A stretch of DNA of 64,000 nt. It comes from Colenecus sp045660365 (GTDB lineage Bacteria; Bacteroidota; Bacteroidia; Bacteroidales; Bacteroidaceae). The notes beneath the pieces were generated by a model, which was given only the letters and a program-made list of their open reading frames with translations, was not told the DNA's origin and made no database searches. The translations under genes and the position numbers were made by a program. Numbering within the stretch: the first letter of the stretch is position 1; every line of letters begins with the position of its first letter. The stretch is from assembly GCA_045660365.1 (NCBI GenBank), contig JAZRDQ010000019.1, forward strand, positions 30,347-94,346, given 5' to 3'. Below are positions 16,992 through 24,864 of this stretch, piece after piece.

Positions 16992-18352
16992 TTGTTTAAT
17001 TTTCTATATAATGTGTATCGGGTTATTCCTAAAAGTTCTGCAGCTTTGCTTATATTGCCTTCCGCCTTTTGCATAGCGCGTTCAATGGCATCGCGCTCCA
17101 GTTCTTCCAGATTCATAGTCAGTAATTCTCTGTTTCGGTTATATGCCGATGAATTGGATTGCAACATAAGATTATGACTCTTTATAATAGAAGAATCGCT
17201 CATAATAACTGCACGTTCTAAAGTGTGTTGCAGTTCGCGTACATTTCCCGGCCATTGATATTTAAGTAACATAGATTTGGCATCAATACTTATGCCTTTT
17301 ATATGTTTGTTGTATTTCTGTGCATATACAGCTAAAAAATGGTCGGCCAGCAGTAATATGTCGTCGCCTCGTTCGCGAATAGGTGGAATGTGAATCTCAA
17401 TTGTATTTATTCTGTAGAGCAAATCTTGTCTGAAAGTGCCATCGGCAACCATATGCATAAGATCTGCATTAGTAGCACAGATTAAACGCACATCAATTTT
17501 TTTTGTTTTTGTATCACCTAATCTGGTTATTTCTCTACGTTCCAGTGCAGATAGCAATTTAGATTGCATTGCTGCCGATAAGTTTCCTATCTCGTCTAAA
17601 AACAGAGTACCTCCCGATGCTGCTTCCATACGTCCGGCCTTTGCGCTTCCTGCACCTGTGAATGCACCCTTTTCATATCCAAACAGTTCACTTTCAAACA
17701 GTTGTTCCGGCAGACTACCTAAATCTATAGATACAAAAGGTTGATTACTTCTGTGTGACAGATGTTTTATAAGATGTGCCACCACATCTTTACCTGTGCC
17801 ATTTTCGCCTGTAATAAGTACGTTGGCATCGGTCTCTGCTATACGGTCAATAATACTCTTGACCTGTTTCATTGCTGCCGATTCGCCTATTAAAATAGGT
17901 GTGTTGCTACTACCTTGTTGTGCTAGAACTGCCACCTTTTCTTTAAGCGATTTAACTTCTTGCTTGGAACGTCTCAGTTCTACTGCCGCTTGCAGTGTGG
18001 CCAGCAGTTTGTCGTTTTCCCATGGTTTAGATATAAAATCTGTAGCACCTGCTTTTATGGCTCGTACAGCCTTTTCTGTATCGGAATAGGCTGTCATAAA
18101 AACTACAACAGCATCGTTATCTATATTTATAATATGTTGTAAACAGTCCATACCCTCCTGCCCGGAGATGGCATCTGCTGTAAAGTTCATATCTAAAAGT
18201 ATAACATCCGGTTGGAATGTGTTCATAAAATGTTCTACACGTTCCGGGTTTGTGGCAACTCTTACTGCTTGAACTCTATTCTTTAGCAATAGGTTCAGAG
18301 CAAACAGAACATCTTCGTTGTCGTCAACAATTAGAATCTTGCTTTTATCCAT
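16988..18352 (-). CDS. Sigma54-dependent response regulator (NtrC/AtoC family)
   Basis: 454 residues in three domains. The receiver (1-120) has the phosphoacceptor Asp54 in ILLDMNF. The AAA+ domain has Walker A TGENGTGKD (181-189), the sigma54-contacting GAFTGA loop (229-234) and Walker B TLFLDEIGN. The C-terminal Fis-type helix-turn-helix ends NISKAAELLGITRYTLYRKL. It activates RpoN-containing polymerase by ATP hydrolysis. It is transcribed away from a plus-strand operon that carries a strong sigma54 promoter, so this operon is the obvious target. Its own promoter appears to be a TACATTTG element at 18369-18376. Confidence 0.95.
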   Translation of the reverse strand: MDKSKILIVDDNEDVLFALNLLLKNRVQAVRVATNPERVEHFMNTFQPDVILLDMNFTADAISGQEGMDCLQHIINIDNDAVVVFMTAYSDTEKAVRAIKAGATDFISKPWENDKLLATLQAAVELRRSKQEVKSLKEKVAVLAQQGSSNTPILIGESAAMKQVKSIIDRIAETDANVLITGENGTGKDVVAHLIKHLSHRSNQPFVSIDLGSLPEQLFESELFGYEKGAFTGAGSAKAGRMEAASGGTLFLDEIGNLSAAMQSKLLSALERREITRLGDTKTKKIDVRLICATNADLMHMVADGTFRQDLLYRINTIEIHIPPIRERGDDILLLADHFLAVYAQKYNKHIKGISIDAKSMLLKYQWPGNVRELQHTLERAVIMSDSSIIKSHNLMLQSNSSAYNRNRELLTMNLEELERDAIERAMQKAEGNISKAAELLGITRYTLYRKLNK

Positions 18353-18368
18353 AGACTGTAATTTTTGG

Positions 18369-18376
18369 CAAATGTA
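18369..18376 (-). promoter_or_regulatory. -7 promoter element of the two-component gene pair
   Basis: On the minus strand TACATTTG fits TAnnTTTG and lies 16 bp upstream of the response regulator ATG; a T-rich stretch sits about 19 bp further upstream. Confidence 0.45.
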
Positions 18377-18396
18377 TATATTTAATTTTGAAAAAG

Positions 18397-18447
18397 TGTG
18401 CGAAATAGTAAAAAATATGTGCGTATTCGCACGCTAAAATATGTGCT
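18397..18447. promoter_or_regulatory. Candidate activator-binding sites (UAS) for the NtrC-type regulator
   Basis: Half sites TGTGCG occur at 18397-18402 and 18418-18423, exactly 21 bp (two helical turns) apart. The second is part of a perfect palindrome GTGCG-TATT-CGCAC (18419-18432), and a further TGTGCT lies at 18442-18447. They lie about 40-90 bp upstream of the sigma54 promoter, where enhancer-binding proteins usually bind, and they also sit between the two divergent units. Confidence 0.6.
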
Positions 18448-18487
18448 GTTGTTTTGTAAATAGTTGGGTTTCAGTATGTTGGTTTTA

Positions 18488-18503
18488 TGGCACGCTTGTT
18501 GTA
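18488..18503 (+). promoter_or_regulatory. Sigma54 (RpoN) promoter
   Basis: TGGCACGCTTGTTGTA matches the -24/-12 consensus TGGCACG-N4-TTGCW with a single change (TTGT for TTGC); GG and the -12 dinucleotide are 10 bases apart as required. A plus-strand peptide/lipoprotein/ABC operon follows, and the gene for a sigma54 activator is divergent. Confidence 0.82.
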
Positions 18504-18667
18504 GTTATATATGTGGAAGTATTATACAAGTTATAGACAAACTTTTAAAAGAACTTATTTTATTTACTGCCAGAGCAGCTTAGCTATGGCCAATTTTTAA
18601 CGAACTATTATTGAAATAGAAACGAGAATAAATTACTTAAATTATTAATTTAAAAACTATTTTTTTT

Positions 18668-18778
18668 ATGAAAGTAAGTATTAAAACTAAAAAGAGTGTG
18701 TTAACATTGGAGGAAAAAGGTAGCAAGAATTTCGGAGCAAAAATAGGATATTGTTTCACCCCAAATACTAATAATTAA
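18668..18778 (+). CDS. 36-residue peptide gene, first gene of the sigma54 operon
   Basis: An ATG-started frame of 36 codons (MKVSIKTKKSVLTLEEKGSK… to …GYCFTPNTNN) lies between the sigma54 promoter and the first lipoprotein, whose ATG follows 13 bp after its stop codon. The N-terminal half is basic and helix-prone; the C-terminal half has a single Cys29 and aromatic/Gly residues. There is no signal peptide and no GG cleavage motif. It could be a precursor of an exported or modified peptide handled by the ABC exporter downstream. It is not matched to any family I know; reality of the gene rests on position, start codon and codon composition. Confidence 0.5.
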   Translation: MKVSIKTKKSVLTLEEKGSKNFGAKIGYCFTPNTNN

Positions 18779-18791
18779 ACAAGTAAAAGAT

Positions 18792-19871
18792 ATGAACAAA
18801 ATTTATCTACTATGTATTGTTTTTGTATTTGCATCTTGTAGGAATACCTATTATACTCCTGAACAGATAGATATGTCAGTTGATGTTCCTACATATCAGC
18901 TTGAGTTTACAAAACTGCCAATAGAATGTCCGGCCGCATTTGGTGTAGTAGGATTAGAGTCAAAAGCAGTAGTATTTACTCGTGATAATCGTTCGTTCTT
19001 ACATGTGTTTGATTACGAAGGTAACACTATTGCCAAATTATCTCCCAAAGGTAGAGCTGCAAATGAATTTCAATCTGTTAGCATCAATGGCCAGAAATTT
19101 AAAATAGATAATGATTACTATTTTTATGTGTATGACCATCCCGATTATTATTTGTATAACATAAGCGGTTCTATCAGAGCCGGTGCAAACTTGACACCTA
19201 AAAAAGTTGCGGAGAAATCAGATCATTTTATGTCTAAGTATCTGTTTCGTGAAGATGGATCATATTTTTCTTTAAGGACCGTAAGTGAATTTGGAGATCC
19301 AAGAGATGGATTTATGTTTTCTCCTCCGGAGTTTACACTACATCAAACAGATGGCAAGCTAAAGAAGTACAATGTTTATCCTGATATTGTGGATTATTTG
19401 AATGTAGGTCCTGATATGTTGTATGATTCTTTCATACATATGACAAATGATTTATCTACTGTATATGATTTTGCATCTTATCAAGACAGAATTACAATTT
19501 TTGATTTAGAGACAGGAAAAACAAAAGGTGTAAGAGGTCCTGATTTTGTAGATTTTTCTACATTATATGGCATGGATATGATTACAATAGCAAAAAAGTT
19601 GGTTAATGGCTATATGGATACAGAACAGATAGACAATTATTTGTTTGTTCTGTATGATCAGCGAACAGCGTATGACGACATGGAAGACATTTCTTTGAAT
19701 GTTTGCATAAGAGTTTTGGATTTGGATTGTAACCTCAAGGCAGTTATAGAATTAGAAGAACCTATTACCTCTATATCATACGACAGGGAATCAAAGAAAC
19801 TGCTTGCAAATGACGGCCAAGAGAATATATACATAGCAGATATAACATCAATAATGTCATCGTTGCAATAA
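18792..19871 (+). CDS. Six-bladed beta-propeller lipoprotein (BF3164-like), copy 1
   Basis: 359 residues with a lipoprotein signal (MNKIYLLCIVFVFASC, lipid Cys16). Propeller-like repeats are visible in FLHVFDYEGNTIAKLSPKGRAANEF and later RVLDLDCNLKAVIELEEPI…NIYIADI. This resembles the BF3164-type lipoproteins abundant in Bacteroides, whose function is unknown; the C-terminal location in the periplasm or on the surface follows from the lipid anchor. It is in the same sigma54-driven unit as the 36-residue peptide and is paralogous to the next gene. Confidence 0.8.
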   Translation: MNKIYLLCIVFVFASCRNTYYTPEQIDMSVDVPTYQLEFTKLPIECPAAFGVVGLESKAVVFTRDNRSFLHVFDYEGNTIAKLSPKGRAANEFQSVSINGQKFKIDNDYYFYVYDHPDYYLYNISGSIRAGANLTPKKVAEKSDHFMSKYLFREDGSYFSLRTVSEFGDPRDGFMFSPPEFTLHQTDGKLKKYNVYPDIVDYLNVGPDMLYDSFIHMTNDLSTVYDFASYQDRITIFDLETGKTKGVRGPDFVDFSTLYGMDMITIAKKLVNGYMDTEQIDNYLFVLYDQRTAYDDMEDISLNVCIRVLDLDCNLKAVIELEEPITSISYDRESKKLLANDGQENIYIADITSIMSSLQ

Positions 19872-19951
19872 CTCTTTAAACTATATCTACGTATGAGAAT
19901 GTTAAGAACTATCTTTATTTTAATCGCATATTAATTACTAATTTTGAAACT

Positions 19952-19985
19952 CATGCCTAGTTTGGGTTTTTCCATAATAGGCATG
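19952..19985 (+). terminator. Intrinsic terminator or attenuator between the two lipoprotein genes
   Basis: An 8 bp stem CATGCCTA (19952-19959) / TAGGCATG (19978-19985) is followed by TGTTTTTTCTTTT. It lies 80 bp after the first lipoprotein gene and 50 bp before the start of the second. A TAATTTTG -7-like element lies just before it (19938-19945), so it could terminate operon read-through or attenuate a local promoter. Confidence 0.7.
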
Positions 19986-20035
19986 TGTTTTTTCTTTTGA
20001 TTAATAGGAATGTAAAAAATACAAAATTGATAAAA

Positions 20036-21118
20036 ATGAAATACAAATATTTATCACTTGTTATTCTGGCATACGCAATGATATGTATGATTAGTTGCCA
20101 AAACAGAAAGAATTATTTGATGACTGATGTTATTGAGATAGATAATTCAGAACAAAATTTGGATACACTTGTTGGTCGAAATATCGGATTAGATTATATT
20201 GGGGTAAATAATGTTTATTGTCATGACAGTCTGCTTGTAGTTTGTACTTCTGACCCAAATGGATTCTACAAAATAATAAACACTATTAATAAAACCGAAA
20301 TATGTAAATTATGCTATAAAGGAAGAGCTGTTAATGAGATGCTTTCTCCTTTCAATGATTATTTGCAATTATTCGAAACTAATGAAATGTTGTATTTATA
20401 TGTGCCCGATAACGAAACAAGCATAAAGTCTATCAATTTGACTAAGTCAATAGAAAAGGGAGTTGCAGTACATGATTCCGTGTTTCCAACTGAGTCTTTC
20501 GATATAGTACAAAGTATTAGATTGAATAACGACCGATGGTTTGATTATAAATTGGCAATTTCCGAAGATCCAATGGTTGGTAAATATTCTACACCACATT
20601 TTTTTATAAGAAATTCTAATAAGAATAAGGAATTAAAACTGTTTGGTAGAATACTTAATCCAATAGAATCTTATCTTATACCACCTCTATATCGTGGTGT
20701 TGTAAGAGCAAAACCTGATGCTAATGCAGTAGTTTATGCTATGACACTATTTCCATATATTCACATATTTGATATGAATAAAAAATCAATAACAACTTTA
20801 CACGAAAAAGATGGAGCTGTATTTGATGGTCCGGCAGATGTAGAAAGCTTTGTCAAATTGCCAATCTCAGTAGTTGATGTGGAAACTACAGATAGCTATA
20901 TTTATACGCTATCAGTGGGTTATTCAGAAATGGATTTAGCAGTATTAGAAACTACGCCTTTGTATAAATTAAATGTTTTTAATTGGGAGGGAGAAAAAAT
21001 TTATTCTGCTTTTTTTGATATACCTGTGACCAGAATTACTTATAGTCAATATACAAATAGTATTTTTGGTAAGTACAAAGAGGAAATCTATGAATTTGAG
21101 TTACCACACATAGAGTGA
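20036..21118 (+). CDS. Six-bladed beta-propeller lipoprotein (BF3164-like), copy 2
   Basis: Start placed at the ATG at 20036, which begins a lipoprotein signal (MKYKYLSLVILAYAMICMISC, lipid Cys21); the longer frame from 19985 runs into the terminator hairpin. About 360 residues, similar in layout to the preceding gene, for example KICKLCYKGRAVNEM-like IVTEICKLCYKGRAVNE here against LSPKGRAANEF there, and a similar closing repeat (FNWEGEKIYSAFFDIPVTRITY). It precedes the ABC exporter by 43 bp. Confidence 0.8.
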   Translation: MKYKYLSLVILAYAMICMISCQNRKNYLMTDVIEIDNSEQNLDTLVGRNIGLDYIGVNNVYCHDSLLVVCTSDPNGFYKIINTINKTEICKLCYKGRAVNEMLSPFNDYLQLFETNEMLYLYVPDNETSIKSINLTKSIEKGVAVHDSVFPTESFDIVQSIRLNNDRWFDYKLAISEDPMVGKYSTPHFFIRNSNKNKELKLFGRILNPIESYLIPPLYRGVVRAKPDANAVVYAMTLFPYIHIFDMNKKSITTLHEKDGAVFDGPADVESFVKLPISVVDVETTDSYIYTLSVGYSEMDLAVLETTPLYKLNVFNWEGEKIYSAFFDIPVTRITYSQYTNSIFGKYKEEIYEFELPHIE

Positions 21119-21161
21119 TGTTAAATAACTAAGTAATTTTGTAATTAAACTATTAGCAGAC

Positions 21162-21821
21162 ATGATTAAAACTGAAGCAATTAAGAAAAATTTCACAACA
21201 GAAGATGTTGAAACACGAGCTTTGAATGGAGTAACACTCCAAGTGCAACAGGGTGAATTTGTAGCAATTATGGGACCATCGGGATGTGGTAAATCAACTT
21301 TGCTCAATGTGTTGGGGTTATTGGATAACCCAACAGAGGGAAAATATTGGTTCAAAGGTATAGATGTGGCAGAATTTACAGAGGACAAACGTACATCATT
21401 GCGTAAAGGAACTATAGGTTTTGTATTCCAGAGTTTCAATCTTATAGATGACCTTACAGTCTATGAAAATATTGAACTGCCACTGCTTTATATGGGAATA
21501 CCAAAACAGGAACGTCAAAAACGTGTTAATGCTATTATGGAGAGATTGGATATAGTACATCGTGCCAAATATTTTCCGCAGCAACTTTCAGGCGGTCAGC
21601 AACAGCGTGTAGCTGTGGCACGTGCAGTTGTAACAAATCCGGAACTTATACTTGCCGACGAACCTACAGGAAACCTGGATTCCAAAAACGGACTGGAGGT
21701 GATGGAGTTGTTGCGTCAATTAAATTTAGAAGGTACAACCATAATAATTGTAACCCATTCTCAGCGTGATGCAGCATACGCTAACCGTGTGATAAATCTA
21801 TTTGATGGAAAAATTATATAA
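21162..21821 (+). CDS. ABC exporter ATPase (MacB/LolD type)
   Basis: 219 residues. Walker A GPSGCGKST (38-46), Q-loop FQSFNL, signature LSGGQQQR (142-149), Walker B LILADEPTGNLD and the H-loop THSQRDA are all intact. The length and EPTGNLD motif place it in the MacB/LolD/FtsE group that works with FtsX-type permeases rather than importers. It pairs with the permease 10 bp downstream. A TAATTTTG -7-like element at 21134-21141 may give it an additional promoter independent of the sigma54 site. Confidence 0.95.
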   Translation: MIKTEAIKKNFTTEDVETRALNGVTLQVQQGEFVAIMGPSGCGKSTLLNVLGLLDNPTEGKYWFKGIDVAEFTEDKRTSLRKGTIGFVFQSFNLIDDLTVYENIELPLLYMGIPKQERQKRVNAIMERLDIVHRAKYFPQQLSGGQQQRVAVARAVVTNPELILADEPTGNLDSKNGLEVMELLRQLNLEGTTIIIVTHSQRDAAYANRVINLFDGKII

Positions 21822-21831
21822 TTGAACGCTT

Positions 21832-24168
21832 ATGTTACTACATTATATCAAAATAGCGGTTCGCCAATTGCTTAAATACAAATTACACACTGCTGTATCT
21901 CTATTATGTATGTCATTGGGGCTTGTATTATTTGGCTTTGTGGATTCATTATTTGAATTAGATAAGGAATTCACCAGGATCATAGATTTTATACCACAGA
22001 AGGATGGAAATACCTATATGCTGCAAGGCGAAGAAATAGAACAAATTCTTAATGCTGATATAGAGGGACTTGAAGACATTAAAGCGTCTTCAGTTTCAGG
22101 ATATGCCAAATGCTACGAGGTGGGGAAAGAAGATGAACCATACGAAGTCTCTATTATACCTGTTAATTCGCAATATTTCAGGTATGCAAGTGTTGTAGGA
22201 AGTAAAACATTAAATAAAGGTGAAATCATTATCAATGAAAAACTTGCTAAAAGAATGTATGGTGATGATTCTCCAATAGGAAAGCAACTTGTCATTACCG
22301 AAAGAGAGTTTTTGGAGATAGATCAATATTTGGAATATATCGACATAAGTTATACTATAGTAGGTGTGGCAAAGAATGAACTTAGAAATAAAGATAGAAC
22401 GATATATGTTCCTTTCAATGAAAATGTTGCTTGTATGGTTAGTGCTACATTATCAAAAGGATATAGACTGAAGGATGTGCAGAAAACATTAGACAAAATG
22501 CAAATCTTTAGATCAGAAACCGGTGAACCTTTAAAAATCAATCTGGTAAGCGCTGTCAATTATTCTTCCGATTTGTTTAGTCGCATAATAATATCATTCT
22601 TTGCCTTACTTATTTTTATAACAGGTGTTGTGGGCTTTATGAGGTTCTTCATACAGATGTTAGATACCAGACACAGAGAATTGGTATTACGTAAATGTGT
22701 TGGTTCTAATAACAAAGGTCTCAATCTTCTATTAGCTACAGAGGTTGTTATAATGTTGTCTCTGGTGTTTATCTTCTCCATTGTAATAACAGAGCTACTT
22801 TATAAATCGATTAATGATTACTCATTTAATAACGTTTGGGGGTACTTTGGTTTTACTTTTGCAGATGTAATAAAAAGGCAGGTCATAGTTATAATATTTG
22901 CATTAGTATTCTGTTTGTTGATTATCCTGTTTTATGTGAGAAGAATAGGTGGCACAACTGTACTTAAAGTAATGAAGAGCAAACCGCATACAAATAAAAA
23001 GCACTATCTTCTGCTCTCTATGCAATTTGCGGTATCTGTAATCTTCTGTGTGCTGGTAGGAGCCTCTTTATTCTCTATTAAGATAAATTCCAGTCTTGTA
23101 AAGAAATATCTGTCACTAAAAGAGATGGATAGAATTATGTATGTAGATTGGCATGGAGAGGAGCATTGGGATGAAATACGTGCAGAACTTGAACATTTGC
23201 CTGAAGTAGAAATGTCCTGTGTTCTTCAGGTGGAGGAGATAATAAAGCTGAGCTATAGTTTTAGAGATATTTTAGTGGGCAGTGATACCATTACAGTACA
23301 AGGCGTAAGTGCCGGAGATCCCAGATATTTTGAACTGTTGAATATTCCTATGGAGGGCAAATTAGTGAAGCCGGAGCAGAATAATTATGTCTATGTAAAC
23401 AGAACGCTTTATGATAAATTCTCAAAACAGAGTGGTTTTGATGGTACTATACAGGTATCAGGTACTTCGCAACTTTATTATAGAATAATTGAAAATTTTA
23501 ATATTGATAGTTATAGTTTTACCACACTGCAGATTGCCGGTGTTATAGATATAACTCCAAGTGTAGCACCTACATTTTTATTTGATAGTGGCTTTCATGA
23601 AGTTGAAGGTGTTATGTTTAAAGTACAAGAGAGTCCAGATGCAAACACCTGTTTGTATAAAATAAAGGATGGAGTAGATATAGAAGATGCAAAGAAATCG
23701 TTTGAATCGGTTTATCGTAAATATATTCCAAAATCTATAAATATAGCTTCATTTAAAACTGTAAAAGATGTGGCGTTAAGTAGAGAAGAATCGATGGGGT
23801 CTCTTTTGCTTGTTTCAATATCTCTTGCTTTTATTAGTTTGGTAATGTTGGTACTCAGTGTGTATTCTACTATTGCTCTTGATGCAGCAAGGCGTCAGAA
23901 GGAGGTGGCTATAAGAAAAATAAATGGAGCCAGCAGACAAGATATTCTTATGCAGACTATCAAACCATATCTGAAAACATACACAATAACCTTTATTGTG
24001 GTTTATATAGCTATGCTAAGTGTATGGGGAAATGTATCAGACGTAAGTATAACACTTTATGGTATAGTGGTTTATCTCTTTACTATGGGGCTTGTTGCGC
24101 TAACTGTATGGAAAGAGGTCAAAACCATAATGTTGGTAAATCCTGCCGATGCCATAAGAAGAGAATAA
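21832..24168 (+). CDS. FtsX/MacB-type ABC permease
   Basis: 778 residues with eight membrane helices in two four-helix halves: one near residues 18-38, three between about 245 and 370, one at about 392-415, and three between about 660 and 765. The periplasmic MacB_PCD-like domains lie between, for instance VVGSKTLNKGEIIINEKLAKRM. The C-terminal half repeats the FtsX motif (ARRQKEVAIRKINGASRQDI). Such exporters act on periplasmic substrates (peptides, lipoproteins) by mechanotransmission and normally need a membrane-fusion protein and a TolC-like channel; neither is encoded here, so a shared partner is needed or substrates stay in the periplasm. Confidence 0.92.
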   Translation: MLLHYIKIAVRQLLKYKLHTAVSLLCMSLGLVLFGFVDSLFELDKEFTRIIDFIPQKDGNTYMLQGEEIEQILNADIEGLEDIKASSVSGYAKCYEVGKEDEPYEVSIIPVNSQYFRYASVVGSKTLNKGEIIINEKLAKRMYGDDSPIGKQLVITEREFLEIDQYLEYIDISYTIVGVAKNELRNKDRTIYVPFNENVACMVSATLSKGYRLKDVQKTLDKMQIFRSETGEPLKINLVSAVNYSSDLFSRIIISFFALLIFITGVVGFMRFFIQMLDTRHRELVLRKCVGSNNKGLNLLLATEVVIMLSLVFIFSIVITELLYKSINDYSFNNVWGYFGFTFADVIKRQVIVIIFALVFCLLIILFYVRRIGGTTVLKVMKSKPHTNKKHYLLLSMQFAVSVIFCVLVGASLFSIKINSSLVKKYLSLKEMDRIMYVDWHGEEHWDEIRAELEHLPEVEMSCVLQVEEIIKLSYSFRDILVGSDTITVQGVSAGDPRYFELLNIPMEGKLVKPEQNNYVYVNRTLYDKFSKQSGFDGTIQVSGTSQLYYRIIENFNIDSYSFTTLQIAGVIDITPSVAPTFLFDSGFHEVEGVMFKVQESPDANTCLYKIKDGVDIEDAKKSFESVYRKYIPKSINIASFKTVKDVALSREESMGSLLLVSISLAFISLVMLVLSVYSTIALDAARRQKEVAIRKINGASRQDILMQTIKPYLKTYTITFIVVYIAMLSVWGNVSDVSITLYGIVVYLFTMGLVALTVWKEVKTIMLVNPADAIRRE

Positions 24169-24186
24169 AAATCTGTTATAATTACA

Positions 24187-24302
24187 TATTTGAAAGTGGC
24201 GCTCGCTTATTCGTAATTTGAAGCAAGCTTCCAATATACTTGCGCTCGCTGTGAAAAACATTGAAACAAGTTTCATGTTTCTCGCTCGCTTATTCGTATA
24301 TT
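24187..24302. repeat. Palindromic ~70 bp repeat, dispersed copy, with a partial second copy
   Basis: The complete unit is 24233-24302 and starts AATATAC, ends GTATATT, and has central TTGAAACAAGTTTCAT, as in the array at 10730-11019. Preceding bases 24187-24232 hold a degenerate partial copy (CGCTCGCTTATTCG…AAGCAAGCTTCC). The unit ends 28 bp before the FKBP gene and stands after the ABC permease stop, so it could terminate the one and promote the other. Confidence 0.8.
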
Positions 24303-24330
24303 AGCAGAAAATAAATATAAAATTAGGAAT

Positions 24331-24729
24331 ATGAATAAACAGGAATACGCAAAAGCCAATAAAGAGTGGCTTGAGGCAAAAGCAAAGGAAGAAGGTGTTA
24401 AGCCATTGCCAAAAGGAATATATTATAAGGTGTTGGCAAAAGGTAATGAAGATGGTCCTACACCAACTGTACGCAGTATAGTAACTGCTCATTATACAGG
24501 ATGGACAATCAATGGTAAAAAGTTTGATACCAGCAGGGATGGTGTGCCTTTCGCATGTCGTTTGTGTGACTTGATAGATGGTTGGATAATTGCAATGCAG
24601 CAGATGCACGTGGGAGATAAATGGGAACTTTATATACCTGCTGAAATGGCATACGGAAATTATTCCCAACCCGGTATTCCCGGAGGCTCCACACTGATTT
24701 TTGAAATAGAACTTTTAGGAGTTTCTTAA
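24331..24729 (+). CDS. FKBP-type peptidyl-prolyl cis-trans isomerase
   Basis: 132 residues: an N-terminal helical stretch (MNKQEYAKANKEWLEAKAKEEG) and an FKBP domain with VTAHYTGWTINGKKFDTS, LIDGWIIAMQQMHVGDKWELYIP, AEMAYG and a closing GSTLIFEIELL. These include the usual FKBP Tyr, Asp, Phe/Trp and Ile positions. There is no signal peptide, so the protein is probably cytoplasmic. It accelerates proline isomerisation during folding. A palindromic repeat lies just upstream. Confidence 0.9.
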   Translation: MNKQEYAKANKEWLEAKAKEEGVKPLPKGIYYKVLAKGNEDGPTPTVRSIVTAHYTGWTINGKKFDTSRDGVPFACRLCDLIDGWIIAMQQMHVGDKWELYIPAEMAYGNYSQPGIPGGSTLIFEIELLGVS

Positions 24730-24775
24730 TACTGCGGCTTAATAGACTGAATAATTTAGAGGATTATAAATGTGA

Positions 24776-24813
24776 AATCACCCCAAAAAGTCAAAAGGCT
24801 TTTGGGGTGATTT
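24776..24813. terminator. Bidirectional terminator between the FKBP and beta-galactosidase genes
   Basis: A stem AATCACCCCAAAA / TTTTGGGGTGATT (about 24777-24789 and 24800-24812) with T-rich flanks lies between two convergent genes and can terminate either. Confidence 0.8.
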
Positions 24814-24864
24814 AATATTAGCATTCCTCCCACAAAGATTATGTATGGGAGGAATGTTGCTTAT

